64,000 nucleotides of DNA from Rotaria macrura (taxonomy: Eukaryota; Rotifera; Eurotatoria; Philodinida; Philodinidae): assembly GCA_900239685.1 (NCBI GenBank), contig OENT01000479.1:45439-109438 (forward strand). The letters run 5' to 3'. The notes beneath the pieces were generated by a model. The model saw nothing but the letters and a program-made list of their open reading frames with translations. It made no database searches and was not told the DNA's origin. Shown here in pieces: positions 1-13,544 of this stretch (the first letter of the stretch is position 1; each line of letters starts with the position of its first letter). Both the position numbers and the translations under genes were made by a program.

Positions 1-3000
1 CATAAATACTGTAAATCAATCGTATGAATTCGATACTTTATTATAACTCGATTGTGTTTTAGTTTATTTATAAGACTCGATATTGTGATCGTATTTCTTT
101 GTATTGCATGAGCAGAAATACCATCGTTGACATTAGAAATACTGATTGAAACACAAGTCGTTCTTTTTCTGTTTTCATCTAGAATTTTTGTAAATAATCT
201 TGTTTTCCCATGTGTGATACACGTAGACATTCGATCATCATACGAATCGATGTCACGCACGAATATAGGACAATTTATCATCGTTTAAGTGCACAATCTA
301 TTTGACCTTGAATGTATCAAGAAAAACTAATGATCGTTTCAATTGAACCATTGAATAATCCTACTGATCATTCATCAGTATGTGCATTGTCTTAATTGCT
401 ACAAGACGTTGAACAGGGAGACTCTGCATAGTTCACATCAAACCGAATCATGATTGATAATAATCTTATACAATTTATTGTACGATGTTCGTAAAGTTAG
501 AACTGAAACCGAACGTGTCAGTTTTGATATATTCGATCTCCTTTATTAGTACCTTTTATGAATCCTATCTGATGAAATTAAACGATTTCTATGGATGGTG
601 TTCAAGTAAAATGAAATTATAAATCAAGAAAATTACTGGTTACTACATCTGATAAGTAACGATTGAGATATTGTTACAAGAAGACTATAAAATTAATTTT
701 TCCATTCTTGTTCGATAATGCCCTGTGGTTTTACTTCTATGGAATCATTGAACCGATCAATATCTTGCTAATATCTTCAGTGATTTCAATCGTACAATTC
801 ATTGATGTAGCAACTTCCATGAATATTTACACTAAAGAAATGATTACATACTGGACAACATCAAGAAAATAAAACTATGTATTTATATTTGAAATCAGAT
901 TATGTTGACTGAGAAAGTTTGTTTTACAAAATACTTTTTGAGGAAATTCCTACCGAAAAACGTATAAAATTTCACAACTTAGATCGAATTTTATCATGCG
1001 TATGTAACATATTGTAAATCATGTTCATCTCTTTGACTAATATAAGAGAATCGTATTTTATCTAACATCTTTCTTTTTTCTACATTTAGTCAATCTACAT
1101 CATTATTCTTTTGCTGTAAAATGAAATGAATCGATTTTCGGTCGCCATCTTTTCAATTTTTTAGGTAACATCACAATCAACTTAAACAATAGTAGCGAAA
1201 TACAATATTTCTACTCGTTACTTTTAATATGTTGAATATATCATCAACTCTTCAAAACAACTTTCAACAAAGATTACTTTGTAGAGCTTTTCTTCGGTGT
1301 TAAGGCACGACAGACAGTAGTCTGCCGTTTGTGTGTGTCATATCTTTGGTTTCTGAAACCACTACTGAGTGACTATACTTGCGTTACTCTAAATGATACT
1401 AGCGATGAATTTTTTGTCTATATAACTCTAATACGCTTTGCTTCGATGTTTTAATCATTGGAAGCCATTGGGAAACGTCGTCTAGTTCCATACAATAGCT
1501 ATTCTCTGCTGTTAAATGAAGAAATATTTCTTCAAATTATAAATGGAACTCACTATATGATATTTCAAAGCATTTCTTGAACGGAACTAATGCGTGTCAC
1601 TGCCTATTTATATCATGCACTCGTTGATAACGTCACTAAGTTCAGTATTTAATGAATTTTATAAAAATATTGTAACCACGTGCGACGAAAATCCTTTCTA
1701 CATTTCTATTTTTTTCCTGAATTCGAATAAAAGACAATCAATGTGACTCGGTCAAGAAAATATTTTTCTGAATGTTAAATTTTGAGAGTTAATAGTGACG
1801 AAAACGACATTTCGTTCCATTATTTAAGTGTGCTTCTGTTAACCATCTCAAGTGAGAGATAAAGTTCCATCATTCAAATTTCATAATAGAGTAGAATACT
1901 ATAAAAGTAGTCATGAGACATTTTGTCCCTCGATTCAAAGAACGTTTCTATCCAATACATTGACTATGCTTACTGTTTGATAAACCCTCATCAAAATTGG
2001 CAAGTTGAAATCGAAATAAACTTTTATCAACGCACGATTCGTCATAGCTGCACACGTTTTATGATTATTTCCTTAGATCAAAAAAGTCTTTTTTTATCTG
2101 TTTATTCAACATTGAAAATAATCATTTTCATTCATATTCTTATTGAACATTAGAAATTTGTATGGTAACATAATATTACAGATAGATTAAATCAGTGAGC
2201 TATCATCTCGAGACACGAGGAAGTTTTCAATGTCTTCTAATAATTGCTGGATATGATCTCTTTCTGATCGATGATTTTCGATAAGAATAGGGCACTGAGT
2301 AGACAAAATTTTACACACTAATTGTCCAAGTAACAGTATATGTAATTTGTCAGCATTCATTTGAAAAACAGTCAACGAATACTTTATGAACTAGGCTGTA
2401 GAAAACAATTTGGGATACGCATCCAACTTTAATTCTCGAATAAAAAAGAAACGAAGAACACTCACTCAATGATTGCATGATAAATGTAGTATCAACATAT
2501 TTGTTTTCTAGGTCGCGTCGCATCTTTGTCGCAAGAGATCAAGCCTTTAAGAGATCGAAGTTCAGCATACTCTCTATGTCTGATAAAGTTGTAAAACTAA
2601 AGTATTGCATTGTAAATACTTTTCATATAGTAGTGATACTTTTGTATAACATCTGAATAATCCATTAATAGGATGTCAATAGGATTTATGCTTATCAACA
2701 TATCGATTTCATTGATTTTGATAATGTTCCGAATTTTACTCACTCGTTTTAGTCTGAGTATGATGATGATCACTAACTTACGTTAGTTATTGATATAGTG
2801 CATCATAAGTCATAATGGACTGCTAACTTTAGAATATGACTGATTGGTTCAGTTCCGAACATGAATATTCTCATGATACTCAATCATGGGAAATCCTATG
2901 TGTTCGCTGTTGCCTCAAGATTGATCATTGTGAGTGTATTTAAATTATAAGTAGACGTGTACATCTATGAATTCAGGGACAAAAACAATTTCTAGATCGA

Positions 3001-3750
3001 TGCCATGTATATCGAGTAAAGTCACTTATTTTTCTTGTAAGTATTTATCGATTCATATATATATATATATATAATTAATATTCGTTTTAAATAGGTAAAT
3101 ATTCAATTAAGTTCAAAATATATTCTTCGAATGACAATGAACGATAGGATTGAATAATTTGTTGAAATCTATTCATATAATAATTTTTAATAATTGTATC
3201 TGTGTCTATATTTCGACTTTTTAAATTTAATTGATGTTGATATAGATGCTGAATAGTATTTATTATTTTATAACAACTTCGATGTGAACTTGACAGTAAT
3301 GAAGTCTACAATAAATAAGAATAATAAGAACATGTTGAGATAGGAACTCGAAATCTACTATTAAATTGACTTGCAAAATAATGTTTGTACAAAATTGTCA
3401 TTTAGTCAAATTATATATTTCCATTAGAAACATATTACAGTTAAAATTTACATTAACTTTAAGTAGATTCATAGAACAGAGTGTACATCTGTTTTTGGAT
3501 TTCTATTGTATTTCTCGTGATGGAATTCCTCATTTCAATACGATACTAACTCAATAGTAGCAGTAGTAACAAAAATGTGAGACTTTATTTGTTTTTACAG
3601 TTAGTTTCACAGAAAATCCATTCATACTTATATGAAGTCATATTCACGTATGAATCAAAGATTGCAAAATTAGCAGATATTTTACTTCTTATAGAATTTC
3701 AGCATATTTCAAAAAATGTTTCATTATTTCCTTCTAGATAGTTTATCACA
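1..3750. other. Intergenic AT-rich stretch, no gene recognised
   Basis: I see no supported coding region here. The few open frames are short (under 80 codons), lack a recognisable domain and show no chain of splice-compatible exons. A short AT dinucleotide run lies near 3055-3073. Regulatory DNA or an unrecognised UTR cannot be excluded. Confidence 0.5.
3055..3073. repeat. AT dinucleotide microsatellite
   Basis: A run of about nine AT units read directly in the sequence, in intergenic DNA. Confidence 0.85.
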
Positions 3751-5830
3751 TCATTTAATAGTACATACTCGAAACATATCAATCGATTGCTTAATAATTG
3801 TATTTATCAATAATAAATTATGAAAACATGGAACGATATCAATCCAATTCCAAAGTTGTGTATTGTACGATGGTTTTGAACGAAGACCATTGGGACGTAA
3901 ACGACCAATGCATAAATCTTCAAATTTATCATAAATACCTATGGCATACAAACTATAATGTTTCATGACTTGACAACCAAAATCTTCAATAAACCTTCGA
4001 TTGATGATGAGTGAACTTCTTGAAGAGTTTCAAACGCCATAGTAATATCTGATTGTGGAAGATATGCAAGTGCTAAAAGACACTTGATTGATCTATATTC
4101 CATAGTGTATAGTACTCGATTGTATTTCTATAACAACAACTTCCGAAGTACAATGAAATTTGAAATAAATTCTTTTTTTTTTCTTTTTACTTGAATAAAT
4201 TTACAAAGTTCATAATATAAAAATATTGAACATATTTTAATTTCTGGTAACATTGTATGATTGCGAAAGAAATGTTTTATTGAATCGATCAGAATTGCAT
4301 TACAATTCCTTTATGAATATGAAAACGATTTTCCGAAGAAAATGTATTTAAAATTTCTATTTGAAGATATTTTCTCATTCACAAAGATCATTAAAACTGA
4401 TCAAGCTGAAGTTATCTACCCTCGGTACTCGGAAAGATTCTTCGGAGTTGAAATCAACTATTTTTATTATAGACTTCTCTACTCATAGCGTCATGATGCT
4501 GAAAAGTTTAGAAAATGGTTTTACCATCGAATCGCTTTGTATTTTCCTCATGAAAAAGATAAGACTACAAAAATTAAAACTACATTTCACATCTAATCTC
4601 CCATATCTTTCAAGACGAACTTTTCAATCTTATTCAATACGACAAGACACGATTATTTAAATTCTACTTCCAATATACGTATATCTCATTATGATCTGTA
4701 CTCGAACATTTCGTATCATTCATTTATTCATTACGTTAGAATGTATTTTGGTGATTGTAATGGTAAGAATTCATTAAATAATTTCATATAAAAAACATTT
4801 GCATTTGATGGCAGAAGAGCATACATGAGTGGGCGAAGTGTTTCATGATTATTGTCAAATATTTGAATGATTAAAATGCATTGAATATAATCATTATTAA
4901 TCTAAATCATAACTCATGTAGAAGAAAAACAACAAACTCTGTTGACTACATGATGCAAATACAGATGTGAATGATTGATTTATACTATTCAAAGTATTCT
5001 ATTCGATAGATGGAATCTCATGGTACACTTTTCAATGCATTATATCATGTGGTCAACAATCGGAATTACATATAAAAGTTGTTTGCTACTATTTTTACCT
5101 CGTGAAATGTTGTACACAACCATGTTGATGAATTGTTTAGCTTATTTCTACGATCTTCTTCATTCTCACATGCTAGTACTAATACTTGATTATACGCAAG
5201 TTCATTTATATGTAATAATGAATTATCATTTATTGAATGATAAAGAATTTCAATATCATCAATTGTTAAATTATCTTGATGTTCAATATTGACGAGAAGA
5301 GAATCAAAAGATCTTTGTTGTTGTCGTCGTCGTTGAATACTTCGTTGCACTAATAAAATACAAAAGATCATCTTTTACTTTCGAATTATATGTTGCTAAC
5401 GTGCTGTTATGGAAGGAAGATTAGCAGCTGTTTCATTACTAACGGATCTAGAAATTCAAAAGAAATATTATTCATTAGAATTTGAAAAAGTTCAACCTCA
5501 ATAAACGATGAACAATGTCTTTCGGTGATTCATGTTGATTATTTTGAGCACTCGTTCGTATATGATCAATGACAATAGCAGCTTCACATTGAGCCGGTTC
5601 AGATGTATGTGAATGCGATGATACTAATGTAACATTGGCTCGATCGATAGCTCCGGAAAATAGCAATGTATTATGTAAATGAATTCGACCACGACAACTT
5701 TTTTTTGAACATCTCCATTGTTCAATACCACGATCATTCGATCGATCCAAACGATAGATATAACCATCTAGTAAAAGTTTTCGTTTACCTCGTTGTGTAC
5801 TTATGATTTGTATTGACTATGTGAATATGA
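3751..5830 (-). pseudogene. Decayed FLYWCH zinc-finger / MULE-type transposase remnant
   Basis: Three fragments on the minus strand lie in the order expected of a FLYWCH-plus-MULE transposase. At 5830-5475 there is a FLYWCH-like zinc finger: GYIYRLDRSND, then WRCSKKSCRGRIH, then a paired SHSH. At 5371-5066 is the start of a MULE core, with RSIQRRRQQQ and a damaged WLCTTFHEV where the family has a WFCDGTF-like motif. At 4110-3751 is a C-terminal part with LLALAYLPQSDITMAFE and FEDLCIGRLRPNG followed by LWNW. The pieces are in different frames. An in-frame stop follows SITAR between the first two, and the catalytic middle region is not readable. This is a dead copy of a mobile element or a derived host gene that has lost its frame. 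I could not delimit terminal inverted repeats. Confidence 0.7.
5475..5826 (-). pseudogene. FLYWCH-type zinc finger fragment
   Basis: This is the best preserved part of the remnant, an open stretch of more than 110 codons. It begins after a plausible 3' splice site and reads GKRKLLLDGYIYRLDRSND. Two cysteines follow in WRCSKKSC, then a later HSH, matching the Cys-Cys...His-x-His layout of FLYWCH domains. These domains bind DNA and often sit N-terminal to MULE transposases. The frame then continues to KDIVHRLLRL, as in transposase linkers. It could be a residual exon of a host FLYWCH gene, but the MULE fragments immediately downstream on the same strand favour a transposon origin. Confidence 0.65.
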
Positions 5831-6947
5831 AAAATGAATTCAATAATAAATAAAAGATATCACAATTAAAATGATTTCTACTTCAGATACTCTTGTATTT
5901 GTTGACGATTGAATATCATTTAATGATGTCATATTCATGTCAATCGAATAATCCTTTGTAAAAATTTGTCAACATATTTTCAAATATCATTACTTGCTAA
6001 CTGTTCATGAATTTGATTTTCTGAGTTGACAAAATCCGCGCGCATGTCTCTGTACGTACTACACGATTGATCAATGCTAAGACGATTAATAAAGAAAAAG
6101 TGCGCGCATCGAATGTCTACACATACCACTATAAACATAATCTCTCTCGAAGGCGAAAGTTCTTTCGTATGTTCAGTATTCGTTTGCCATAAAAGTTTTC
6201 TTTAAATTTCTAGTCTATGATTATTTTTCTGTAAAACTAGGTTTTAAAGAAAAGAAAACATCATGCAATCTTAAACAACAACTAAAATTGAACATAACTT
6301 AAAATCTTTCTATTATGATGACGAAAAGACCTTGTGAACTGCACGATAACTAAAGTCTACATAATCTTATTTGATCCTTATTCTTTGCTCATCATTCGTT
6401 TTGAACTGGATTTCACCCTAATATGCATTGTTTAAGACAACTAATTTTTCAATCATGTGATAGTGTGATGAACAGTGAGAAATCACATGGAATACGAACC
6501 TATGTTTAAAACTTAAATCTGCATTAAATAATTTTTGTCCTAACTATCTGTACATATATTCACATCGATACTCAAAATCATATTGCAATTTGAAATGAGT
6601 AAAGATTTTCGTAATAGCAAAATATATTGAAATGCTATAAACTATTCAATGTAACTCTTTCGTGTCAGAATATGTTTTTAGGGACAGTCGTACTTTGAAG
6701 TAATTACAACAAGAAAATAAACAATTTTTCGTAGATAACTACATTCAACAAAACTGTAGAAGAAAAGGTAAGATATGATCTATTTCATGTATAAGTTCAA
6801 TACGATTTCTTAAACTCTGTATAGTTCTATTACGAACTTGATATATCATTCATTTCAAAGGATTTTTTGATAATTAGTTTCGATTTAGTATTGTAAAATT
6901 TTATTTGCTATGATTTTCTAGATTGTATACATTCATATATTAACTTT
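5831..6947. other. Intergenic, no gene recognised
   Basis: AT-rich DNA between the transposase remnant and the 3' end of the RhoGEF gene. No open frame with domain support was seen on either strand. Confidence 0.5.
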
Positions 6948-6953
6948 TTTATT
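6948..6953 (-). terminator. Putative polyadenylation signal of the RhoGEF gene
   Basis: The minus strand reads AATAAA about 175 nt past the RhoGEF stop codon, a plausible 3' UTR length. The hexamer is common by chance in DNA this AT-rich. Confidence 0.4.
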
Positions 6954-6971
6954 TAATCAAAATAAAAGAGA

Positions 6972-6990
6972 TAGACAGACAGACAGACAG
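6972..6990. repeat. GACA tetranucleotide microsatellite
   Basis: About five tandem GACA units, read directly, just downstream of the RhoGEF stop and probably within or near its 3' UTR. Confidence 0.85.
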
Positions 6991-7126
6991 GTAATCAAAT
7001 TATTTTCGTCGTTCAGAACTGTGCATAGTCAATTTTAGCAACAAAAAAACATTACACATACGTATATTTATAGATATATATATAAACACAAACAGAAAAA
7101 AAAAGAAAGAAAGATCAATATTGAGC

Positions 7127-10100
7127 TTATGACCAAAAACGAAATCGTGATTTCGTTGGGCGTAAACTATCATCGGTCGATGAATCACGAGATGCACTTC
7201 GTACGAATCTTGGCAATGATGATTTACGTGATGGTACAAATCGACGTCGTGTCTCCGATGGATGATCAATCGCTGTACTTGTCGTTGCTGATAGTATTGA
7301 TTGATTGTTGTATTGAGAATTACTCGTCCGAAGTATGGCTGATATTGAACGATCTATTTTGAAATATATGAAATTTTACAATAAGATTAATTTTTTATTT
7401 CATTTTTGTTTTTTTTTACTTGGCTTTGTTATTGAAGGAAATGAAGTTGCTGTCGTCGATCGAGACATTGGTACTGGTTGATCAGCAAGATATTGTTGAG
7501 TTTTAAGTGTTGCCAATCTTGTATATAGAGGAATTTCTAGACCTTTTGATAGGTTTTCTTCGACATATGCACGTTCATATTCTAATGCATCAATCATCTG
7601 CATTTTATCTAATGGTGTACGATGTGAAAATAAGTAACTTTTATTTTGTATGAGATCGAATAAACGCCAAGCAAATAATAAATGTACGAGATTTTCTTCA
7701 TCTAATCGTGATACTTCAAAACGAATTTTTATCGTTACAAATATTCATAGTAAGCCATGTTTCTTTACTTACCTTTACCATCAATAAGATCTTCGAATTC
7801 GGAATTATCTAAATCAGCACGACCAAAATAAATTAAACAATTTCGTCGATCCTAGTTTATCACATTTCAAACATATAAGTAGATCTATTTCATTTATAAT
7901 ACTTTATATTAGACATACTTTTTTACAAATGATTAATACATGATCAAAGAGAAATAAAGTCACTTGTTCTTTTTTACCATTTTGATACAGATAAGCATCA
8001 GCACGGCCAAGACCTTGTGTACTCGTTTCAATTAAATTCTTTCCCTAAAAATATATATGTATATTCAACAATAATCAAATATCGAAAACTAGCATAAATA
8101 TAAATATCAACAATTCTTAAATAGTTCTTCCTTTTTCATCCAATACACAACATAGAAAATATTCATTTCTTCATCGTTATCGATATCTATTCAATGTTCG
8201 ATAATGTATGTTACTCTTTGAAACCACCATGTTATATTTACTTGAGAGAAATATTCGAACTATATCTAAGTGTTTGAGTTCATATCAAGGCTTTTGAATG
8301 GAAAACTGTTAAAAATGTATGAGAGTTCGTCGTTATAAATATGTACAGTTGATTCATGATCTACTTACTCATCTGTTGACAAAACATTAGAAATATTCTG
8401 AAAAATAGATGAATATTGGAAAAGTTTCAATCACAAATGAATCATACCGGAAACTTCTCTTTCAACAAAATCTATAGGCTAGCGCTGCTAATGTACTATA
8501 TCTTGATTTTATTTCTATAAATAATGATGCGTCATAAATAATCGAAAATGCTCTTAATTCCATTCTAAAATGTATCAAATTAAGTATGTCTGATCCCTAA
8601 ACGAACCGTTTTTTGACAACATTGAAAAATCTCTAAGGATAATAGCATCCTCTTTCTTCAGGTTTTTATGTACATAATCACTAGACTTATTGACATTCAG
8701 CATTTTCAGATCCGAAAATAACTCAATTCCATCGACTTCGAATATGCTCATACACATTATTAATTATAAATCGAAAATATACTCATACGATGTCTACAGA
8801 TTTCTCTATATCAGATATTAACAATACAAACACAATCATAGCTACATCATAGAAACAGTACTCTATTCATCATAGTCACATTACGATGAATAGAATTTTT
8901 ATAAATCCTTTATGTTATACCTGCCAATTTTCAACAGTCGATTGCCATTTATGAATAATTTCCACATATTCCATACGTCGTTTCCTTTCATTAATAAAAC
9001 TAGCTACATCACGCATTGTTGTAACTGCTTGTTGAATATTATCGTAATCTTTATGATCATTCTTTGTATATTTTAGCAGTTCACTTAATTGTAATGGATA
9101 TTGACAAATACGTTGTATTGGAGATAAAAGAAAACCATCTAATTTCAATTCGATCATATTAGCTTGTAAGCGACATGTCTATATTCACAAATTAGGAAAA
9201 AAAAGATAGATTTAAGAAAACAAAAATAATTAATTAATTAATAATAATTAAATTTACTTCGAAGAAATTTTGATAAATAAAATTATGTTCAAGTTTAGCT
9301 AATTCTACACATGACAATGGATGATTTATACAATAATCTGAATATTTCTTGAATTCTTCTTTCTGCAAAAATAGAAAAAAAATCTCCTTCTTTTGTCGAA
9401 CATTTTCGTGAGTATGATTCTTACATAGAGAAGAAAACATTTCCCAATAAGACTTTCATGTGGATTTTGTTCGTTGATAGATAATTTTAGTAATTGAAAG
9501 AATGATTGTTGAAAATGATAAATTTCTTCGATATTTCCCATTAACAATTCGATTTGTTTGTCAGAAAATAAATCTTGACGAAAACGCATTTTTTTCAAAT
9601 ATCCCTAAAAAATAAACAAATTATCAGAACGTCTTAAAAATGACATTGTTCCAAATAACGTATGAATAAATCGAAACAATGATATATCAATATGTATTAC
9701 ACCATGTCAATAGTTGTCTTCAAATTAATACGAAGATTCTCCATCGTCGGGTGTAGCTTAATAAGAATTTCCTCGTAGACAAATCTTTAAATCATGGTGA
9801 AAAGTAATAACATGTAATATTTCATTTTTGCGGAAAACTTTTTATCGGAACATCATCAGCTCATTTAACTGTTCTATAATCAAAGGAGCAAGTAGGCAAG
9901 CATTCGTTTGCGCCCGTATTATTTACCTAGCAACAGCGGAACTGATTTTCGACTTGGGAATCTCCATTGACGTCCATACATAGTAACAAAACTATTTTCT
10001 ACATACTCTCTTAGTCTATTTTAGGTACAAGGATTTGTTAGTAAGCGAACTTTCATCGTCGGTTGAATTTTTAAATCCTTTGACATACACAATAGACTTA

Positions 10101-13100
10101 CATCAACTAAATTTTTCAAATGTCCCAAATAATCATGTTCAGTTCTATAAATTTCTTTAATAACATTGGCTCGCTTCAAATTATCTTGACATTGTTTCAA
10201 GCGCGTGTCCGATGATGGATACCATCCGTCTTGATTTGTTTCATTTCGATTATACCATAACTTTGGTGTCTTATTTACATCTAATATATTATCGACTAGT
10301 CTTGATGATTCAACTGTAATAACATTGGCATAGATTGGAATATCTGTGTTAGCAGCTATACAACCGACTAAGGATGACGTTTGAACACTCGATGAACGAA
10401 AATTACTTCGAAAACCTAGCGCGTTAAACAATTAATACTATAATGAACATGATATGTTACAAGAGATTTTTACCGGATGATGACGATGATGATGATGCTG
10501 TAAGGCAATGGAGATTACGATTAGATATTATGGGAATCTCCTCGTCAATTAATGTTGATGAACATTGTTTACGACGTAATTGAATTGGATCGAAATGGTG
10601 AGTTGTTGGCTAGAAGATAAGTAAATATTTATGTAGGGATTTTTTTTTTCGAGATAATTAAATTTTAATTTCAATTTTTTCCTTACGTAATCAGATTGAT
10701 GAATAAGAAGAGATTTGTACATGAGTGGATGCTTACTTTTTCCACCCAACTCATGATTTTTTCTACAAATAGTTTTCCAAACTGTCTCGTCAAATCAAAA
10801 TATAGACAAGATTTTCAAATACTACTTGTCTGTCTAACTGGAAAAGGAGAGAACGTTATGTTTTTCTTCATTGACTCAACCCACCAATGTCAACAGTAGT
10901 CACTGATTTTAAGATTTCTAGAATAGGTGCCTTTGGTTTCTGAAAGCATCCTTTCACTTGTCAAAGATACATATGGATAGATAAAATAGACTGTGAAATC
11001 TCTAAAGTACACCAATAGCCATCGAACGTTTCAGAAAATTGTGTATTCCATCAGTAGTTGCAATGGAAATGTGTTCTGTTTTTTTTTACTAACTTTAATT
11101 TTATGTGTAACAGCTTGTTGTACAATAATTGGTCGAATTTTACATTCTTTTATTTGATATGGACGTCGATGTTTGTCTGTTTTTTTAGCCAATTTATCTA
11201 TAATTTTTTCACCGTTACTTTCATTTTCTAATCGCTGATAATGTCGAAGTGCTTCAGAAATCAATGAAGCATTCCCTAGGAAAATAAAAATAATATGCAT
11301 ACATAAATATATACAAAAAACGTTAAAGTTTTTCTTTTTTCTTTTCTTCATTCTATTTCATTACACTTCAACAGATTCGAAGTGTTATCTGCTTTTTGTT
11401 TTTCAAAACAACTAATTCGATTGATCAGGTGTATAGAAAGATCTATTCTCATTAAATATCGATTATTCATATTGTTTATATATTCAACAAAGTTTAAACT
11501 AATGTCAGTTTTATTCTTTTTTATATGATAAATGAGATAATAACCTTGATTTTTCACTTTTGTGAAACAACATGCAGATGTATTTTTCTTTTCGTTTTAT
11601 CAGATTGAGCTCGAATTAAAAGACAACACATACCGACCGATAGTTATTGTCTTATGAACTCGTGTCCACTAATCTTGTCAATCATTTGAACTCAATTCAT
11701 TGACCTTCTCGTTAATCGTTACGTTAAAATAAAATAAAACATAACAACACAATTACACACCTATCTCCAACTGTGTGTGAGAAAACGAAAAGGAAAAGAA
11801 GATCAACAAACAATCATTTACACGGAAAGCCTTTCAAGAGTTAAGATTTTAACACATTCGACTAGTCTTAAAACAATACAAATAGAAGAACATTTACTAC
11901 TGTGTGTTTCGCCCTAGGACATAATACTGATTGTATGTATTATTAGTCTTTCATTTCTTTTACGTCTCCGGATGTACAAGCTTCTGTATACTTTTCAATA
12001 TTCATTACTCAAGATACAAGATACACATTGTTGTTTTAAGCCTATGTACATTGATTTTGTTGATGTTTTTCAATCTCTTTCGTTGTTTCGTTTCGTTTCG
12101 TTTCTTTTTTATTTTTATTTGATTAACATCTTGACACGAACGTCGTGTGCCTTCTCCGTTTACTCCATTAACAAATATCATCATCATCATCATACTCAAT
12201 GAAGAGTGATAAGAATATGACATTTATCAATTTTATATACAGTGCTGACAAATAAATCCCAATAAAAACTAAGTTTAATTCAATGTGGGAAAAAATCATA
12301 AACACTCACATCATCATTCAAGTTGATTACTTAGCATTTCAATGTACTAGCAAATCGAAAGCGTTATTCTAAAATTTCGATCAACAAATTTAAAAACATG
12401 AAACTATAGCTAGAATAAAAATACTATGTACATAGACATAGTTTTATAGAATAAAATGGAAGATACTGTTTCCAAGAAAAAAAATTGTATTCTAACTGAC
12501 ATTTGTTTATTATTGTACGGATGTTATTCTTTCCAAATTAATGAAGATCGATGAACGTATTTCCGGTATTCTTATAATGAGCTAAATAGTAAAATCGAAG
12601 TACTAGTCTAATAGCATAATGCATAGCAATTCTATGTTAATCATAGCAGCATCAGCAGAATAATTTTTAAGTAGTCGCTTTCTTTTTCATTCCACAAAAA
12701 CATAATTTAGAAATTACCGGATTATAATATCCGAACGAGTCTTAGATGCCAATGTAGATGTTTAGTTTTTTAACCTTCTAAAACTGTCAGTTCATTTCAA
12801 ATGATACAATCAATAATCTTAAAGATTCATGAAAAAATGAGACGAAATAGTTTACAAACGATTTCTCATCGATCTTCTTTCGTCTATCTACTAGCAGTCT
12901 TGATAGTATCTCAGTTCTATTTACTTCTGATCTCTTGATGTGTTAATTGAGAAATCTGTAAAGTTTCAACTCTCGACCTTTTGGTGTCGTCATCATTGAT
13001 GCTATTAGTCATTCAATGTTAATGAACTGTATGATGAACAGACAAAAAACCGATATATAAATATAATGTTTCTGCCATATGGAATATAAAAATTTGATTA

Positions 13101-13544
13101 TCTCGATAAAACACATCTTATATACATATAAACATATATATTTTGATTCGAACGATTTACATGATCGAATTCATACAAAATTCGTTTGATGTGTTAAGTA
13201 TTTAAAATCACAGCAAACATCCTCATCATCTTTACTCGCTTACCTTATGCTGTTAACATAAACGAATCAATATTCAAACCCGAAAGATTGCCTGTCCCTT
13301 TACTTTAAAAGATTACATCTTTATGTCAATCAACTATCAATCGTCGAACCTAGAGAGATGACTTAGATTTGCCTACATTCGATTTCGATATTTAATAAAA
13401 ACAAAAATAGACTGAAATTCTATTTCTAATATCAATTAATTTAAAAGACAAAAAGAAGTTTAACTTACGTTTAAGGCTACAACGAACAGTAACAGATGTT
13501 GATTTACCATTCTCTTTAACATAACGAAAACGTATTTTTCTCAT
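7127..13544 (-). CDS. Dbl-family Rho guanine nucleotide exchange factor, collybistin/ASEF-like
   Basis: Eleven exons on the minus strand: 13544-13469, 11275-11094, 10609-10474, 10415-10102, 9604-9425, 9362-9258, 9178-8921, 8044-7919, 7851-7773, 7713-7420, 7353-7127. They total 1977 nt and encode 658 aa, and every junction is GT-AG with matching phase. The DH domain (about 212-412) starts at ANVIKEIYRTEHDYL. It contains YSDYCINHP, LDGFLLSPIQRICQYPLQL and FINERKRR, closely following ARHGEF4/ARHGEF9/SPATA13. A PH domain (about 418-560) follows, with FLFDHVLIICKK. A divergent SH3-like stretch (about 147-206) ends in DGWYPSS, where the family has DGWFPAS. The tail is Ser/Arg-rich and ends FRFWS. 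Family members activate Rho GTPases such as Cdc42/Rac at the membrane. The start is MRKIRF in a 76-nt first exon with no obvious signal peptide. Confidence is high for class, moderate for the first two exons. Confidence 0.88.
11276..13468 (-). other. Large intron 1 of the RhoGEF gene
   Basis: About 2.2 kb of AT-rich intron between the 76-nt first coding exon and exon 2. It holds a short CAT-trinucleotide run near 12177-12194 but no open frame with domain support. Long first introns often carry enhancers; nothing specific can be recognised here. Confidence 0.55.
12177..12194. repeat. CAT trinucleotide run
   Basis: About six CAT units read directly, inside intron 1 of the RhoGEF gene. Confidence 0.8.

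Noticed and set aside
4975-5292. 105-codon plus-strand frame
   Set aside because: It overlaps the opposite strand of the MULE fragment, which has recognisable motifs; this frame has none.
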